Shown in pieces: positions 48,343 to 58,511 of a DNA stretch of 64,000 nucleotides. Below the pieces are notes generated by a model that ran no database searches, was not told the origin of the DNA, and saw only the letters and a program-made list of their open reading frames with translations. The stretch lies in the NCBI GenBank assembly GCA_007134875.1, contig SLJY01000005.1:1-64000 (forward strand), read 5' to 3'. The position numbers and the translations under genes were made by a program. The stretch is from Desulfobacterales bacterium. Lineage in GTDB: Bacteria > Desulfobacterota > Desulfobacteria > Desulfobacterales > Desulfosalsimonadaceae. The first letter of the stretch is position 1. Each line of letters begins with the position of its first letter.

Positions 48343-50388
48343 TCAGTCGTCTTCAAGGGTTTGTCTTTCCCGATCCTGGTCGGGCCCTGAGTAAAGCTTG
48401 ATGCTTCCCTCGGTCTCCTTCTCGAACAGGTCGCGTTTATCCTGCTGAAGCGCGGTTGCTTCCGCATCGTTTTCCAGCACCTGCGGGGTGAGGAAAATAA
48501 AGAGGTTCGTTTCGTCGTTGGCATCCGCCCGGGACTTGAAAAGCCAGCCAAGGCCGGGGATGGATCCCAGGCAGGGCACCCGGTACTCGGTGGAGGAAAG
48601 ACTTTGGTCTATCAGGCCGCCAAGAACAATGGTGCTTTTGTCGTTCACCTCGATGGTGGTCTGGATGGTCCGCTGGAGGGTTGTCGGCTGAAACTGGTCC
48701 GTTGTGGTTTCCAGCTTTGTGATTTCCTTGTCGATTTCCAGGCGGATCTTTCGGTCCTTGTTTATCTGCGGGGTGATTTCCAGCGCGATGCCCACGTCCT
48801 TGTATTCGTAGTTGCTGAAGTTGGTCTCGCCGGTCGCCGCCCGCGTCAGGTAGGGTATATTCTGCCCCACGGTAATCCGTGCTGTTTCGTTGTCTGTGGT
48901 GAGCAGTTGCGGTGTGGAAAGAATATGGACATCCCGGTCCTTGTGGTATGCCTGGATGACCGCGCTGATGGTGGGAAAACGGATGCCCCCCACATCGATA
49001 CTCTCGCCGAAAACCCCCATGGCAAATCCCGGCGGAAGAAGTGCGGCGTTGGGCACGCCTTCGGGTACGGTATAGTTGTATCCCCTGTCGCCTCCCAGTG
49101 CGCCGCCGGAAAACCCTCCCCCGTATACGCCCTCTCGACCCTGAGCACTTGCCTCGCCGCCGGCCATCCATTCCGCACCCAGGCGAAAGGAGCGGTCCTT
49201 GCTTACCTCCATGATCAGCACCTCGATGTAAACCATGGGACGTGATATATCGAGCTGGCGGATAACGCTTTCGATGATGTCATAGTCGTCCCTGCCTGCC
49301 CGTATGATCAGGCTGTTGGTGGCATTGTGGGCGGTGATGCTGACATCGTCCGATATCAGCGGGGCGGTTCGCAGTGCGGATTCACCGTCCCCACCGCCGC
49401 CTCCGCCGGATCCGCCAGGAAGCTCCCGCAAAACGGAGGCAAGATCTTCGGCCTTGGCGTTTTCCAGGTAGTATACATGAATATTTTCTTTTCCCCTGGG
49501 AATTTCCCGATCGATCATTTCGATGAGCTGACGGATACGGGCGATATCCGTTTCGCTTGCCTGTAAAATAATGGCGTTGGTGCGGTCCACGGGAACGGCC
49601 GTTATGTTTGATCGGGCCGCCCGCCTTCCCTCCTGAGGCTGGTCATTGAATACCGATTCGATAATCCGGACCACTTCATTGGCTTCAGCGTGCCGCAGGG
49701 TAATGGTTGCCACCTCCCGGCCGATACCCTCCACATCGATGGTGTCGAGTATTCTCATGAGCCGGTTGATGTTGGACTGCACATCGGTGATGATCAGGGT
49801 GTTTGTGGGCTGGTAGGAAAGCAGCACGGCATTTCTCGATACCAGCGGAGAAAAGAGCTGCTTGATTTCTTCGGGGTCGGCGAATTGAAGCGGTATGAGC
49901 TGGGTCACGATCCGGTCGGCCGGCCGATCCGATTCCCTTTCCATGAGGGTATCGATATTCATGGAACGGGCGTGGGGCGACGGGATGATTTTCGTCACAT
50001 CCCCGGAATCGACCGTTGTGAAGCCGTGTACTTCCAGTACGGATTCGAAAACCCGGTAGGCTTCGTTCACCGATATTTTGGTGGGCGATATGATCGTGAT
50101 ATTTCCCCTCACCCGCTGATCGACAATGAAGTTCTTGCCGGTGAGCTCGCTGATGAATTTGATGAACACATTGATATCGACTTCGGTAAAATCGATGGAC
50201 ACGCTTCGTTCAGCAGGTTCCGTTTCCTCAACCGGTTTTTCCGTTACAAGATCGGCGGCACCGGGTCGTTCGGTTTCAATGCCGGCACCTTCCTGCGCGC
50301 CGGCAAGTCCGGGGCCAGGTGCCGATAAAAAGCCTGCCAGTATCAGGAACACTGCCACTTTGTAAAAAACGTTCAATCGCATATGCAC
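48343..50388 (-). CDS. gspD: Type II secretion secretin GspD
   Basis: N0-N3 domains; VPCLGSIPGLGWLFKSRADANDETNLFIFLTPQVL. Confidence 0.97.
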   Translation of the reverse strand: MHMRLNVFYKVAVFLILAGFLSAPGPGLAGAQEGAGIETERPGAADLVTEKPVEETEPAERSVSIDFTEVDINVFIKFISELTGKNFIVDQRVRGNITIISPTKISVNEAYRVFESVLEVHGFTTVDSGDVTKIIPSPHARSMNIDTLMERESDRPADRIVTQLIPLQFADPEEIKQLFSPLVSRNAVLLSYQPTNTLIITDVQSNINRLMRILDTIDVEGIGREVATITLRHAEANEVVRIIESVFNDQPQEGRRAARSNITAVPVDRTNAIILQASETDIARIRQLIEMIDREIPRGKENIHVYYLENAKAEDLASVLRELPGGSGGGGGGDGESALRTAPLISDDVSITAHNATNSLIIRAGRDDYDIIESVIRQLDISRPMVYIEVLIMEVSKDRSFRLGAEWMAGGEASAQGREGVYGGGFSGGALGGDRGYNYTVPEGVPNAALLPPGFAMGVFGESIDVGGIRFPTISAVIQAYHKDRDVHILSTPQLLTTDNETARITVGQNIPYLTRAATGETNFSNYEYKDVGIALEITPQINKDRKIRLEIDKEITKLETTTDQFQPTTLQRTIQTTIEVNDKSTIVLGGLIDQSLSSTEYRVPCLGSIPGLGWLFKSRADANDETNLFIFLTPQVLENDAEATALQQDKRDLFEKETEGSIKLYSGPDQDRERQTLEDD

Positions 50389-50493
50389 CGCGCATTTCCT
50401 TTTACAAGCTGGTTGTTGAAATGTCCGGGAATCCGATCCCTCCCGCTATGACGGATACGATCCGATCGCCGTAAGACCCGAAAAGAACTATTG

Positions 50494-51405
50494 TCACTGA
50501 ATTCTGTAGGAGATTGTCTGAATGCTTCCGTCCCGCTGGATCTGCACCTGGATGTCCCGTTCGGAGCGAAGCCCCTGATACAACTCCATGGCATCATCGA
50601 CCGATCGAATCGGATTGCCGTTGACCCCCTTGATCACATCTCCGCTTTGCAGGCCCATGTCCTCAAAAATGGAATCCCGGCGTACGCCGCTCAATAACAC
50701 CCCTTCGGGGTTGCCGTCTTCAAAATACGGTCTTAAACGGATCTGCCGCATCAGGTTGCCCACATCGGCAAGCGCTTCCTCCACCCTGCCCCGGTCGATG
50801 GAAAACTCCTGCTCGGACTCGGAGACCAGCCTGGATGACTGGACAGGGTCGGCTTGCGTTCCTGACTGCCTGCTGGCCCGGGCGTGATCAAGCAATTCTT
50901 CCATCTCGAGGATTTCATCGCTTCCGTCCACTGTCAGCACAACCCTTTCGCGAAGAATTTTCTTGATGACGGCATCCCCGATATTATCCCCTTCTCGGTA
51001 CAAATGCTGCGGCTGGCGGCGTCGGGATGCATCTTCGATGACCGCATAGGCGACTCCTTCGCCATCTCCGGTGATTGTGCCCCACAACCGCAACTGGAGG
51101 CCTGTTTTCTCCAGGTCTTCAATATCGGTTTCCACGACTTCCGGAACCTGGGTTTCGGCAGTTTTTGTCCGGAAAAGGTCCCGCTCGGCAATGGCCTGGT
51201 AGCGCGAATACGCCCGATCGCTTTCGCTGCCCGTTCCATGGGCCGTGCGCAGTGAATCCCGCGAATCCGTTCGGGTGATCAGTTCAGCCAGAATCATTTC
51301 CTCTTCGAGGGGGGCTGTGGCAGCCACGTAAAAGATTTTTACCCCGATAAAAACGGCCGCGGTAATCAGGGCGATGTTGATGATTCCCAGAATTTTTTTA
51401 ATCAT
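50494..51405 (-). CDS. gspC: Type II secretion protein GspC (PDZ)
   Basis: N-terminal TM, HR domain, PDZ RDSIFEDMGLQSGDVIKGVNGNPIRSVDDAMELYQGL. Confidence 0.92.
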   Translation of the reverse strand: MIKKILGIINIALITAAVFIGVKIFYVAATAPLEEEMILAELITRTDSRDSLRTAHGTGSESDRAYSRYQAIAERDLFRTKTAETQVPEVVETDIEDLEKTGLQLRLWGTITGDGEGVAYAVIEDASRRRQPQHLYREGDNIGDAVIKKILRERVVLTVDGSDEILEMEELLDHARASRQSGTQADPVQSSRLVSESEQEFSIDRGRVEEALADVGNLMRQIRLRPYFEDGNPEGVLLSGVRRDSIFEDMGLQSGDVIKGVNGNPIRSVDDAMELYQGLRSERDIQVQIQRDGSIQTISYRIQ

Positions 51406-51434
51406 TGCTCAAAAAGCCCAAATAAAAATAGTAT

Positions 51435-51540
51435 CTCCCTAAATTGAGCGATTTTCAGGCTTCCCGCAGATACACGAAGGCGATTAAAATTTTCGCCTTC
51501 CTTGACCTTGACGAAAAATCCCGGTTTTCGTTCGGCCGCA
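51435..51540 (+). repeat. Composite: 43781-type motif + family B right half
   Basis: CGATTTTCAGGCTTCCCGCAGATAC...ATTAAAATTTTCGCCTTCCTTGACCTTGACGAAAAATCCCGGTTTTCGTTCGGCCGC. Confidence 0.7.
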
Positions 51541-51584
51541 AAGTAGATGCGGCAAAATTGAAAATTCCTCAGATTAGGGTGTCA

Positions 51585-52454
51585 TTAACGGATGGCGTAC
51601 CGGGGCCGATCCAGGGTGCCGGTGATTCGTACGGGAATCCTTCCATCCCCCTGGTATTGCCGGGGAAGCAGGGGCCTGAAACGACTCAGCATCTGCGGGT
51701 GAAGTTCCACGGTGCCCTCCAGGTTGATCCGGCTTGCCTCCATTGGAAAGCGAAGGGTAACGGTGCCGCTTCCATGTGCCGATACCTGCTGACCGGCGAG
51801 GTTGAGCCGGTCAATGTGTACCCGGTCGTTCTCGACGGTCATCTCGGCCTCCATGGTGGAGAACGCGAGACGATCCAGAACACCGAGTATGGATTCATCC
51901 GGATCCATCCGAAACCCGCTGATGGAAACCGTTGCATGGCCCTTGCCCTCGAACCGGTCGAAAGTTTTTACTGGGGTTTCATACCGGGCCGTTGCGCTCA
52001 GTGTACCTGAAAATTGGGCCGGAAAAAACAATTCCAGGGCGAACGCATCCTGCAGGTCAATCGATGAGGCGCGGATATTCCCGATTAGCTTGCGATTATC
52101 CCCGCTCTGCCGGGTTCTCACAGTGCCGTGGATATCCCCTTTCGCTGCTGCGGCAGCCAGCCGGATGCCCGGCTCCATGGATAAAAATGTACGCCATGAA
52201 GGGGAAAGACGGATGGAATCAAAGCGTATGAGGGATTCATCCTCCGACAGGATGTACATATTGGACAGCAAAAGACCCGGCGGGATGCCCGGCGCAAGAT
52301 TTTCAATGTAGCAGGTGAAGCCGGGCGCAATGGATCCGGCCCGGTATTCGATATAGTCTTTTACCGTCTCCGACGGAAACAGGATATAAAGGAACAGAAG
52401 CGTTGCACCGAGAATATAGAGGATATGGGCAAGATATTTTCTGAATCGGTTCAT
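51585..52454 (-). CDS. gspN: Type II secretion protein GspN
   Basis: Delta-type GspN: single TM then AsmA-like beta domain; position in gsp operon. Confidence 0.85.
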   Translation of the reverse strand: MNRFRKYLAHILYILGATLLFLYILFPSETVKDYIEYRAGSIAPGFTCYIENLAPGIPPGLLLSNMYILSEDESLIRFDSIRLSPSWRTFLSMEPGIRLAAAAAKGDIHGTVRTRQSGDNRKLIGNIRASSIDLQDAFALELFFPAQFSGTLSATARYETPVKTFDRFEGKGHATVSISGFRMDPDESILGVLDRLAFSTMEAEMTVENDRVHIDRLNLAGQQVSAHGSGTVTLRFPMEASRINLEGTVELHPQMLSRFRPLLPRQYQGDGRIPVRITGTLDRPRYAIR

Positions 52455-52501
52455 GTTCAAAGAACTTCCTGTTAATAACAATTTCCGGCCTGTGCAAAAG
52501 C

Positions 52502-53095
52502 TCAGGTGGCTTCCGCGGTTTCAACCCGCATCACCACGTTGACAGGGCCGTCGCGCTCCCCTGATTTATTGATGGAAAGCCGGTTAACACGCACCATATT
52601 CTCGGATGCTTCCACCTGGAAAAGATAATCCGCCAGGTTTTCCAGCGTGATGCCTTCAAGCCGCATCTCCACCCTGGAAATGGTAAGACCCGTTAAATCG
52701 TCCACCGTGGTGCTGGGCCGCATGTAAGCGATTTGGTTTTTTATGCCGCTGGTGCCCGCCAGCCGTTCCAAAAAAGCAAACAGGGAAAAATTTTCGGGCC
52801 GGCCTGTAAACCCTTCTTGCGCCGCTTCCATGCGCTGCCGGGCCTGGCGATACGCATCGCGTTTTTCATGCATCTGTAAAGCGGTTTGTTTTTTTTCCGC
52901 CAGTTCGGCCTCCAGGTGATTTCTCCTTTCGAATACGGGAGCAATGGCCAACTGGAAGAGAAAAAAGATCGCAAGAAAAATGCCGGCTCCTATCACAACT
53001 ATACGCTCGCGGCGATTCAGGTTTATATTCACGAAATCCCCCGGTTCTCCGGAATTATAAGCCCGCCAGATCCGCGCGGATGCGGAAGCGGACAC
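52502..53095 (-). CDS. gspM: Type II secretion protein GspM
   Basis: Single TM, coiled-coil, ferredoxin-like; operon position. Confidence 0.85.
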   Translation of the reverse strand: MSASASARIWRAYNSGEPGDFVNINLNRRERIVVIGAGIFLAIFFLFQLAIAPVFERRNHLEAELAEKKQTALQMHEKRDAYRQARQRMEAAQEGFTGRPENFSLFAFLERLAGTSGIKNQIAYMRPSTTVDDLTGLTISRVEMRLEGITLENLADYLFQVEASENMVRVNRLSINKSGERDGPVNVVMRVETAEAT

Positions 53096-54572
53096 GATTG
53101 ATGCTGCTGTCCATATTTGCGGAACTGATTGTTATTGTTTCAAAAAAAGCCACGGTTTCGAGCCGGCTTTTGACTTCCTCCACCGCGTTGAATCCGTCGA
53201 TGGTTCCGGAAATGGTAACGTGATCCTCGGATCGAACCATGCCGGTTACCAGCACGTCGATTTCTTCGGGTATGCTTCGGCTGATGGCATTGAGGATATC
53301 AATGTTGACAATATCCACGGTCGCATCACCGGCAAGCGCGCTTTGTTGTCGAATCCTCTCGATTTCGCTTTCCATCTGGCTTACGGGATCGCCGCCCAAG
53401 GACTGATCCGGCAGCGTTGTCCTGAAAACCTCTGCAATCTCGGCATCCAGCCGACGGACTTGGTGATCCAGAAACCTTGCATGTACGATCACATTGCCTA
53501 AAATCATGATAAAAACAATGAAAAACAGTATGCCGCTGGCAACCAGTTCGGTTTTGTTTTCTTCAAGATGCTTTTGGATGAAAAAATGGTCCCGGCTGAA
53601 GTTGAACGGCGTGATGCCGCCGATTTCGATTCCCGCAAGCCCCAGGGCCGAGTTAAACAGGCGCTTTTTAAAGCGGTCGTCTTCGGGATACTGAAGGTTT
53701 TTGAATCCGCCGTCTTCGGCCAGGGTTACCTCTCGGACATCCATATCGAGCGCATTATGCAGCGCTTGTCCAATCTGCCGGCCATGTTCTTCCATATCGC
53801 CGGAATCGGTACAGGAGAGCAAAACCTGATCAAATCGGCATTCATCGTCATATATGGTTTCAAATGCAGCGGTGATCCGGCGGATTTCCTTTTTGAGCCG
53901 TTCGGTTCTTTTTTCCGGATTTCCCCGCGGGAGCCGAAAGGTTCTGGCCAGGTGCAGCTTTCCGGAAAACACCAGGCAGGCCGTGGCGCAGACGTAGTCG
54001 ATGTTCAGAAACATAAAACCGTCGGATTTTGCCATGCCGTAACGGCCATACCAGAGCGCTTCGGCAACGGGGGCGGATGTGATGTATCCGGCTTTGATGC
54101 CGAAGTGGCGGAGCATTCCGGTCAGTTCGTCCAGGGTTTCCGTCTTGACGGATGCCGCGATGATATCGGTAAATTCCGCCTTATGAACAATGGCGAAATC
54201 AATGGTAAACTCCTCCACGGGGCTGGGCAGACCGGATTCCAGCTCAAAAGGAAGTAACTGGCTGATTTTTTTCCGTTCCCTGAATGGCAGTTTGATGTTG
54301 CGATAGGCCACGTCACCCGGGGGGAGCGACAGAATGCAGGAAGCACCGGACGCGCCCGTTTCTTCAACCACTTTTCCGATAGCCCAGAAGAGACGGTTTT
54401 CCGTGTCCGCCGGGGCCTGATCGATGCCGATGCGGCAGTGGCTTTCAATGCGGTTGGCTTTCAATCCCGAGGAAATCCGGATGGCTGCTACGGATTCATC
54501 GCGAATATCAATGCAAAGGAGTTTTCTGCTCATAGATCCTGGTAGCTCCAGCGAAGCGTCCTGCAGCGCCAC
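53055..54572 (-). CDS. gspL: Type II secretion protein GspL
   Basis: Actin-like cytoplasmic domain, YRNIKLPFRERKKISQLLPFELES, TM, periplasmic domain. Confidence 0.92.
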   Translation of the reverse strand: MALQDASLELPGSMSRKLLCIDIRDESVAAIRISSGLKANRIESHCRIGIDQAPADTENRLFWAIGKVVEETGASGASCILSLPPGDVAYRNIKLPFRERKKISQLLPFELESGLPSPVEEFTIDFAIVHKAEFTDIIAASVKTETLDELTGMLRHFGIKAGYITSAPVAEALWYGRYGMAKSDGFMFLNIDYVCATACLVFSGKLHLARTFRLPRGNPEKRTERLKKEIRRITAAFETIYDDECRFDQVLLSCTDSGDMEEHGRQIGQALHNALDMDVREVTLAEDGGFKNLQYPEDDRFKKRLFNSALGLAGIEIGGITPFNFSRDHFFIQKHLEENKTELVASGILFFIVFIMILGNVIVHARFLDHQVRRLDAEIAEVFRTTLPDQSLGGDPVSQMESEIERIRQQSALAGDATVDIVNIDILNAISRSIPEEIDVLVTGMVRSEDHVTISGTIDGFNAVEEVKSRLETVAFFETITISSANMDSSINRVRFRIRADLAGL

Positions 54573-55678
54573 CTGCCCGTCTCTTCGTCTTGTTCCCGCA
54601 CGACGACAACGGTGGCGCCGAGTTTCGCGCCGTCGAATTCCGCGACGACCTCGATGCGAAAATGGTCGCTTTGAGTTGTTATCAATTCGGGGTTGATCTC
54701 CGCATCTTCAAGGCCGGGTACAGACTTGTACCAGCCCGGCTGGGACAAATCATGGAGATACTCCCCGTTTGCCTTTTCCTCCCGGAAGGCGATGACCTCT
54801 TCTGCCATAAATTCGTAGCCTTCCGGAAGCAATGCCGCCACAACGGGCATTTCGGCGGTATTGATGTTAATCCTGCCGTCATAGGTGAACCGGCTGCGGT
54901 CCCCGTCGACCGGGGTCATCCCGAAAATGCTCAGGTAGTTGTCTATATCGAACCCGTAAAACATCTCTTCGCTGATATTCCTGACCCGCATCAATTCCTT
55001 GATATGTTTGAACGGACCGTCGCGGCAGCCGTATGGCGGGTCAAGGGCCTGGTAGTAATCGTCCTCCGCCCCTGTCAGCCCGGTAATGGCGCCGTCATCG
55101 CCGGAATCGAGCCAGTCCTTCACCGGATTGATGATCATGTCCGGGGTAATATCGTCACCGCCGAAAAAAGACCCTGCATCCTCGAATTCCGCCGCCGCCA
55201 TGGCAAGCGCAAAAAAACGCTGCCACAACTGCTGCTGATTGGGGTTGAAATCCCTTCCTTCCGGAAACCGAACCAGCGCATTGAGCTGAATCCGGCTGCG
55301 CTCATCGGTGATGTTCAGGGTAACCGTGCCGTTGTCAAAGGGCAGTCGTTCCATGTAGGCCCCGATAATTTCGGGGTTGGCCCAGTCATCCTGAAGGGAA
55401 ACGCTCTCCGCTTGCCGTCTTTCTTTTGCCAGTATCGCCTTTCCGATCTCGATTCCCGCCCCGGCCATGTGAGTGAGCGTCATCTGGTTTCTCGTGGCTG
55501 CAGCAGCGGAAACCGACTGTCGCATCTGGCGGTTCATTTCCAGGGTGACCGCAACGATGATGGTGATGGCACCCAAGGTAATCACCAGGGCTACCCCTTT
55601 GTTACTGCCTGCGAATATCTTCAAGGCGCTCCCGGTACACCGGGATATCCACCCGGGTTGTAAAGTCGTGTGTCCCAT
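54530..55678 (-). CDS. gspK: Type II secretion minor pseudopilin GspK
   Basis: NKGVALVITLGAITIIVAVTLEMN; operon position; RINLNALVRFPEGRD. Confidence 0.9.
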   Translation of the reverse strand: MGHTTLQPGWISRCTGSALKIFAGSNKGVALVITLGAITIIVAVTLEMNRQMRQSVSAAAATRNQMTLTHMAGAGIEIGKAILAKERRQAESVSLQDDWANPEIIGAYMERLPFDNGTVTLNITDERSRIQLNALVRFPEGRDFNPNQQQLWQRFFALAMAAAEFEDAGSFFGGDDITPDMIINPVKDWLDSGDDGAITGLTGAEDDYYQALDPPYGCRDGPFKHIKELMRVRNISEEMFYGFDIDNYLSIFGMTPVDGDRSRFTYDGRININTAEMPVVAALLPEGYEFMAEEVIAFREEKANGEYLHDLSQPGWYKSVPGLEDAEINPELITTQSDHFRIEVVAEFDGAKLGATVVVVREQDEETGRWRCRTLRWSYQDL

Positions 55679-56372
55679 TTTCCGATGCCACTTTCATGTG
55701 GATGATAACGGCCCGGGGTGTGGCAAACCGGTAGGTCTCCGAATCCGAATTCCATTCTCTGTGGGTCTGTCCGTTTTCATCCAAGAATGTCAGGGAAAAA
55801 GACTCGATCCCTTCGCAAAGAACCGGGTCTTCGGCCGTATCCATCGGGCTGTTCGGATCAATGTCGTAAGGAAACGGCTTGTCTGAGCGCATTAGCAGCA
55901 AGCCTTGTTCATCCGGGTCGCCAGGCCAGTCTGCAAAACGGGCTCCGGGTCTGTCTCCGGGCACCTCGATATAGTAGACGATCCGTCCGAGACCCGAGAC
56001 GATATCCGACGAGATGCCGAGGTGTTCCGTGGATGCAAACGTGAGCCTTGAAAAAATGTTTCCCCGCGCATAGTATTCCTCCCCAAGCACCCGGTACGGA
56101 TCCGGCGGATCATTGATGCCGGGAACCTGGTATTCCGGATACTGCTCCACAAACATGGCCGTAAGATCCATGGTCATCCGGTTGAGTGCGTTTTTGGCCA
56201 TGTCATGGACATTGCCGACCTCCTTGATGGCCTCGTTTCGCGAAAGAACCGCATTGAGAGAGCTGTAAACCATGGTTGCCAGCACCGCGAAGATGGATAT
56301 GGAAACCAGTATCTCTATCAGGGTGAAACCGGCGGTCCTCCGTTTGAGATCTGTATCGGTAAACAGGACCAT
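55602..56372 (-). CDS. gspJ: Type II secretion minor pseudopilin GspJ
   Basis: AGFTLIEILVSISIFAVLATMVYSSL. Confidence 0.92.
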   Translation of the reverse strand: MVLFTDTDLKRRTAGFTLIEILVSISIFAVLATMVYSSLNAVLSRNEAIKEVGNVHDMAKNALNRMTMDLTAMFVEQYPEYQVPGINDPPDPYRVLGEEYYARGNIFSRLTFASTEHLGISSDIVSGLGRIVYYIEVPGDRPGARFADWPGDPDEQGLLLMRSDKPFPYDIDPNSPMDTAEDPVLCEGIESFSLTFLDENGQTHREWNSDSETYRFATPRAVIIHMKVASENGTHDFTTRVDIPVYRERLEDIRRQ

Positions 56373-56379
56373 GACAGCC

Positions 56380-56814
56380 TCAGATCTCTTCATCAAACGC
56401 ATGAAAATAGGATTGCAATACATAACTGCTTTTGGTCACCGCGGAATGGATCGTCACGGTGATATCGTAGACCGGCAGTTTGTCATTTTCCATTCCGGCA
56501 AGGGAAAGGCTTTCAACCATCACGCGCCAGGAATAATATTCCGGCATTTCGTCAAACCGGCCGGAATCAGTCCCCATGAACCGCTGCGGGTCGAACCGGA
56601 CCTCGGCCATTTTCTGTTGCGCTAGAAACGGCGCGGTTGAATAAAATCTGGCGGATTCGTTCATGGTGACCGATTGTCCCTGCAAGCGCAGGGCGCTTAC
56701 CAGTACAATGGCAATGATCGAAACGGAAATAAGCACCTCCAGCAGTGTAAAGCCTGCACAATACCGCTTTTGTGCCATATCTTCTGGGTTACTGGAACGT
56801 GATATGCTCATCAT
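56380..56814 (-). CDS. gspI: Type II secretion minor pseudopilin GspI
   Basis: AGFTLLEVLISVSIIAIVLVSALRLQ. Confidence 0.92.
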   Translation of the reverse strand: MMSISRSSNPEDMAQKRYCAGFTLLEVLISVSIIAIVLVSALRLQGQSVTMNESARFYSTAPFLAQQKMAEVRFDPQRFMGTDSGRFDEMPEYYSWRVMVESLSLAGMENDKLPVYDITVTIHSAVTKSSYVLQSYFHAFDEEI

Positions 56815-57520
56815 GGATTTTCACATGCGGAAGAAACGCTCCCACAAGGTATGATTGCTGTCGGTTCCGCCGGTCCGTCACGTGAATGATCGCCCGGTCG
56901 GAATATCCTTTCGGATGGAACCGGATCTCGGCGGTCCCGCTGGTTTCTGTATGCTCCGCCGAGTAATGGACGGACGTAAGCCGGAATCCCTGCGGCAGTT
57001 CAAAGGTTTGTTCTTCGGCCTCCTGCCGGGTGTTGTCCGGATCAAAGGAATATCGGCCGTATTCGCCGGCGGAATCTTCAATATGATCTTCCGCGATAGC
57101 GATTTGTTGCATGGCAATCCGGAATCGGTTGGTGTCCATATCTATAAACAGCACGTGCTGCGTCTGTGTTTCAACCGCCTTGTTTTTTAGATGCTTGACA
57201 TTGAGCAGGATCCACTTTGAAACCTCTCGCCGGTCTGCGCCTTCCCGGAACCCCTCCATTCTGGGCAGGGCGAAAAACAGCATCGTCCCGATAAGGCTTA
57301 ATACGACAATGATCTCTATTAACGTAAAGGCGCGGATATCCTTCAACCCTCGCAGTGTGGCCGTATCGGAACCATGACTGCGAAAGATCCGCGTCCATAC
57401 CGGCATCCGCGGAAAATTCGTCTCCGGTATAAAAAAACAGGCTTCAAAGTAACGGATAATCTTGGATGGCAATGGCTTGAAGTTAATCGTATTTCCGGGT
57501 GTCCTGCAAATCGGTTTCAC
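56789..57520 (-). CDS. gspH: Type II secretion minor pseudopilin GspH (start may be 57406)
   Basis: RAFTLIEIIVVLSLIGTMLFFALPRM; operon position. Confidence 0.88.
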   Translation of the reverse strand: MKPICRTPGNTINFKPLPSKIIRYFEACFFIPETNFPRMPVWTRIFRSHGSDTATLRGLKDIRAFTLIEIIVVLSLIGTMLFFALPRMEGFREGADRREVSKWILLNVKHLKNKAVETQTQHVLFIDMDTNRFRIAMQQIAIAEDHIEDSAGEYGRYSFDPDNTRQEAEEQTFELPQGFRLTSVHYSAEHTETSGTAEIRFHPKGYSDRAIIHVTDRRNRQQSYLVGAFLPHVKIHDEHITFQ

Positions 57521-57559
57521 CGGCTCAAGGCTCTCTGAAAAACATTGGGTCCTGCCGGG

Positions 57560-58012
57560 CTATTCGAGCTCCCAGCTCCTGATTTCTGCGTTTACCCCTT
57601 CTCCGCCGGGCTGTCCATTGGCCCCGTATGACAGTATGTCGAAGTCTCCGTGGTTGCCCGGGCTGATATACACGTAATCGTTGCCCCATGGGTCTTTCAA
57701 AATCCTTCCCCTCTCAACATATCCGCCTTCCCGCCAGTTGCGGACGCCTTCGGGCTGTTCTACCAGGGCTTCCAGCCCCTGCTCCGTGGTCGGATAGGTG
57801 CCGGTATCCAGTCGGTATAACTTCAGCGCGGTTTCCAAAGCCTCGATGTCGATTCTTGCACGCTGCTGCCTGGCCTGATCGTCGCGACCTACGAGCCTGG
57901 GAGCCATGTAGACGGCGAGAACGCTCAGTATGACAATGACCACCATCAACTCGATGAGGGTGAAGCCTTTTTGGTTTGTGCCGGTTTTGGGGGTAAAAAT
58001 TCGGGACAGCAT
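57560..58012 (-). CDS. gspG: Type II secretion major pseudopilin GspG
   Basis: GFTLIELMVVIVILSVLAVYMAPRLVGR; YPTTEQGLEALV; DPWGNDYVYISPG. Confidence 0.97.
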   Translation of the reverse strand: MLSRIFTPKTGTNQKGFTLIELMVVIVILSVLAVYMAPRLVGRDDQARQQRARIDIEALETALKLYRLDTGTYPTTEQGLEALVEQPEGVRNWREGGYVERGRILKDPWGNDYVYISPGNHGDFDILSYGANGQPGGEGVNAEIRSWELE

Positions 58013-58317
58013 AAATTTTCCTTTTAAACACTCAGATTTTTCTATACGCTACGGAGCGTACATCTGCATCAGCATCCTTTTAAACAAAACAATGGCTGAT
58101 TTCAAGAAATTTCGTAATTGATTTCTCCCGTGGAAATGAAAATCCACAATTAAGGGCGTATAAATCTCTTCAAATTATTATTTTCGTATACATTCCATGC
58201 GCCTATTTAGTATAAAATACAGAAGACTAAAACTCAAAAGTTAACGATCTGGCGAACAAACAGCTCCCGAAGAAAAACCAGACTTTTTCGTTAAGGCAGG
58301 GATGTGAACCCGCCTAA

Positions 58318-58505
58318 CGCCCGCGATCAGGCGGCTTTGTAAAAAGTTCAGGATCAAGGCTTGCGCAATTCCTTCGAATGAAGGGTGCCTGGTGCACATG
58401 AAACTCTTCGATATTGCGCGCAGACCCAGATATTGGACGTTTTACGAAGTCGTCAAGGACGGCGGAAATTTTAATCACGGGAATACATGGCGTATTCCGA
58501 GGAGT
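58318..58505 (-). repeat. Family A copy (reverse) fused to family B internal fragment
   Basis: GCGATCAGGCGGCTTTGTAAAAAGTTCAGGATCAAGGCTTGCGCAATTCC...GATATTGGACGTTTTACGAAGTCGTCAAGGACGGCGGAAATTTTAATCACGGGAATACATGGCGTATTCC. Confidence 0.75.
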
Positions 58506-58511
58506 TTTTAC

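Noticed and set aside
49380-49440. Glycine-rich tract in gspD as a repeat expansion
   Set aside because: Gly-rich linker in the N3 region is normal for GspD secretins.
54590-55663. 357-aa plus-strand ORF opposite gspK
   Set aside because: Shadow of gspK, which has clear pseudopilin features and operon context.
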